From: Hyphomicrobiaceae bacterium
GTDB lineage: Bacteria; Pseudomonadota; Alphaproteobacteria; Rhizobiales; Hyphomicrobiaceae
Reading direction: 5' to 3'
NCBI GenBank assembly: GCA_021775715.1
Contig: JAJFHI010000323.1
Span: forward strand, 1-15,082
Length of the DNA: 15,082 nucleotides
Both the position numbers and the translations under genes were made by a program. Of this stretch, positions 14,007-15,082 are shown one piece after another; the first letter of the stretch is position 1, and each line of letters opens with the position of its first letter. Below the pieces are notes generated by a model. It did not search any database and had not been told where the DNA came from. It worked only from the letters and a program-made list of their open reading frames with translations.

Positions 14007-14942
14007 ATGACCCAAGACACGCTTAAGTTCAAAAAAACGATGGCCTTCGATTATGGCGAACCGGCAGGGATGGCGCCAGGCGTTGTGCGGCTTGTGGCAA
14101 ACAATCCAGGTTCCTTCACGTTCAAAGGTACCAACACCTATCTCGTCGGCTCATCTGCACTGGCAGTTGTTGATCCAGGACCCCACGACGACGCACATCT
14201 TGCAGCAATCCTAGAAACTGCAAACGGCCGACCTATCACACACATCTTCATAACCCACCGTCATCGTGACCACGTCGATGGCTGCCCCGCATTGGTGGCG
14301 GCAACAGGAGCCAAGACACTGGCAGCCCCGCGGTCTCCACCTTCCGCTCGGCAGACGAAAGACGTGTCGCCGACCGGCAAGGAATTCGTCGCCTTCGATT
14401 TTGAACCCGATGTGAATCTATCTGACAGCCAAGTCATTTCGGGCGGGGACTGGGCGCTTGAAGCGATCACGACGCCCGGACACGCGCCAGATCACCTGTG
14501 TTTCGCGCTTGAGGGCCGTGACGTCATCTTCTGCGGCGACCACATCATGGCTTGGAACACGACAGTGGTCGCGCCTCCCCAGGGCAACATGGCCGACTAC
14601 ATGGCCTCACTACAGCGGTTGCAACGCCGCACGGAAGAACTCTACCTGCCCGGCCATGGCGGACGCATTGAGAAGGGTCGGCGCACCACGAAAGCTTACC
14701 TCCTCCACCGCAAATGGCGCGAGCAGGCCATATTATCGGCCATACGCTCAGGCCCAACGACAGTGCGCAAAATTGTCAGCCAAATCTACAAGGGCCTCGA
14801 CGAAAGCCTTGTGACCGCCGCTGCACTGTCAGTCCAGGCACACGTCGAACACCTTATTGAAAAAAGCCTTGTGGTTGGTGAACGGAACGACGTCGCTTTC
14901 GACGACGTTTTGACCGCCGCCGACTTTTCCTCTTCTTCTTGA
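14007..14942 (+). CDS. LACTB2-like metallo-beta-lactamase-fold hydrolase
   Basis: The 311-residue protein has an MBL-fold domain with the full two-zinc site: THRHRDH (His84, His86, Asp88, His89), His159 in TPGHAPDH, Asp178 in FCGDHIMAW and His217 in YLPGHGG. The last 80 residues (from about RKWREQAIL) form a winged-helix-like domain as in LACTB2, whose animal member is a mitochondrial ribonuclease. Bacterial members are mostly annotated only as MBL-fold hydrolases, so hydrolysis of a nucleic acid or ester is possible. ATG at 14007 is chosen because the in-frame extension to 13782 is basic, has no family resemblance and starts amid tRNA-flanking DNA; GAGG lies about 10 bases upstream. Residues 107-123 (PRSPPSARQTKDVSPTG) form a loop. 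The 3' end overlaps a converging gene by 89 bases. Confidence 0.9.
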   Translation: MTQDTLKFKKTMAFDYGEPAGMAPGVVRLVANNPGSFTFKGTNTYLVGSSALAVVDPGPHDDAHLAAILETANGRPITHIFITHRHRDHVDGCPALVAATGAKTLAAPRSPPSARQTKDVSPTGKEFVAFDFEPDVNLSDSQVISGGDWALEAITTPGHAPDHLCFALEGRDVIFCGDHIMAWNTTVVAPPQGNMADYMASLQRLQRRTEELYLPGHGGRIEKGRRTTKAYLLHRKWREQAILSAIRSGPTTVRKIVSQIYKGLDESLVTAAALSVQAHVEHLIEKSLVVGERNDVAFDDVLTAADFSSSS

Positions 14943-15082
14943 CCTTCCGTTTGACAACGGGTTTCGGAGCTACCTTTTTCTCTTTCGGCGGCACCGTCAC
15001 AGTCGCTTCAAGACGCGCGACGATCTCTTTCAAGACGCGCCGAACACGTTCAGCGTTGCGCCCGAAATCGTGTTCGCCATAA
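14854..15082 (-). CDS. C-terminal part of an unidentified protein with a basic tail
   Basis: The minus-strand frame enters from the right edge and stops at TAA (14854-14856). The visible 75 residues begin YGEHDFGRNAERVRRVLKEI, a charged helix, followed by PPKEKKVAPKP and a tail in which about 20 of 28 residues are Lys or Arg. Such a tail suggests binding to nucleic acid or to the membrane. The last 89 bases are antisense to the end of the MBL gene. The first part reads as true coding sequence; the basic tail could be partly a by-product of the overlap with the other strand. No family is recognised. Confidence 0.6.
   Translation of the reverse strand, partial: YGEHDFGRNAERVRRVLKEIVARLEATVTVPPKEKKVAPKPVVKRKVKKKRKSRRRSKRRRKRRRSVHQPQGFFQ

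Overview
The window looks alphaproteobacterial: the Rrf2 and MarR regulators have the cysteine layouts usual there, the tRNA gene encodes its own CCA, and base composition is moderate. This placement comes from protein resemblance only and the genus cannot be named. The DNA reads as an accessory or patchwork region. Three metabolic modules are separated by transposase fragments and decayed gene pieces, and the region ends at a tRNA-Gln gene beyond which a housekeeping-type gene pair begins.

Left part (1-2114, plus strand): the 3' end of an amidohydrolase, a DUF59/MIP18-type protein and a zinc alcohol dehydrogenase, tightly packed. This trio normally follows the structural genes of propane/phenol-type soluble di-iron monooxygenases, so the monooxygenase itself is expected just left of the window. 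About 580 bases without a convincing gene follow.

Nitric oxide module (2694-7278): an NsrR-like Rrf2 repressor faces a five-gene operon across a 39-base inverted repeat. The operon encodes a CuA-bearing subunit II (NorS-like), a heme-copper subunit I in which Asn replaces the catalytic Tyr (NorY-like), a SCO/SenC copper chaperone, a membrane protein with a CtaG-like end, and a formate/nitrite channel. The order and motifs match the norS-norY-senC-orf1 clusters of the sNOR type of nitric oxide reductase. The simplest reading is an NO-derepressed system that reduces NO on the outer side of the membrane and moves nitrite. A 40-codon open frame with a good ribosome binding site follows.

Scar region (7279-8406): a C-terminal gene fragment of unknown family, then a truncated IS110-type transposase with an in-frame stop, both on the minus strand.

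MarR module (8407-11423): a MarR regulator with a four-cysteine tail is divergent from a gene for an exported protein of unknown function (frameshifted near its 3' end), followed by a redoxin with a CPGC centre and a YiiM-like MOSC protein. Two copies of a TATCGA-N-TCGATA-type palindrome lie between the regulator and the exported protein gene, a good candidate for a self-regulated operator. The function is not known; a reactive-compound or metal stress response is a guess.

Right part: an IS3-type orfA fragment overlaps the end of the MOSC gene. An exported MetX-like esterase lies on the minus strand. A small decayed piece of a Cas3 HD domain lies next to tRNA-Gln(TTG). Beyond the tRNA are a LACTB2-like metallo-beta-lactamase-fold hydrolase and, converging with it, the 3' end of a gene with a very basic C-terminus; their coding regions overlap by 89 bases. 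No CRISPR array or replication origin was seen.
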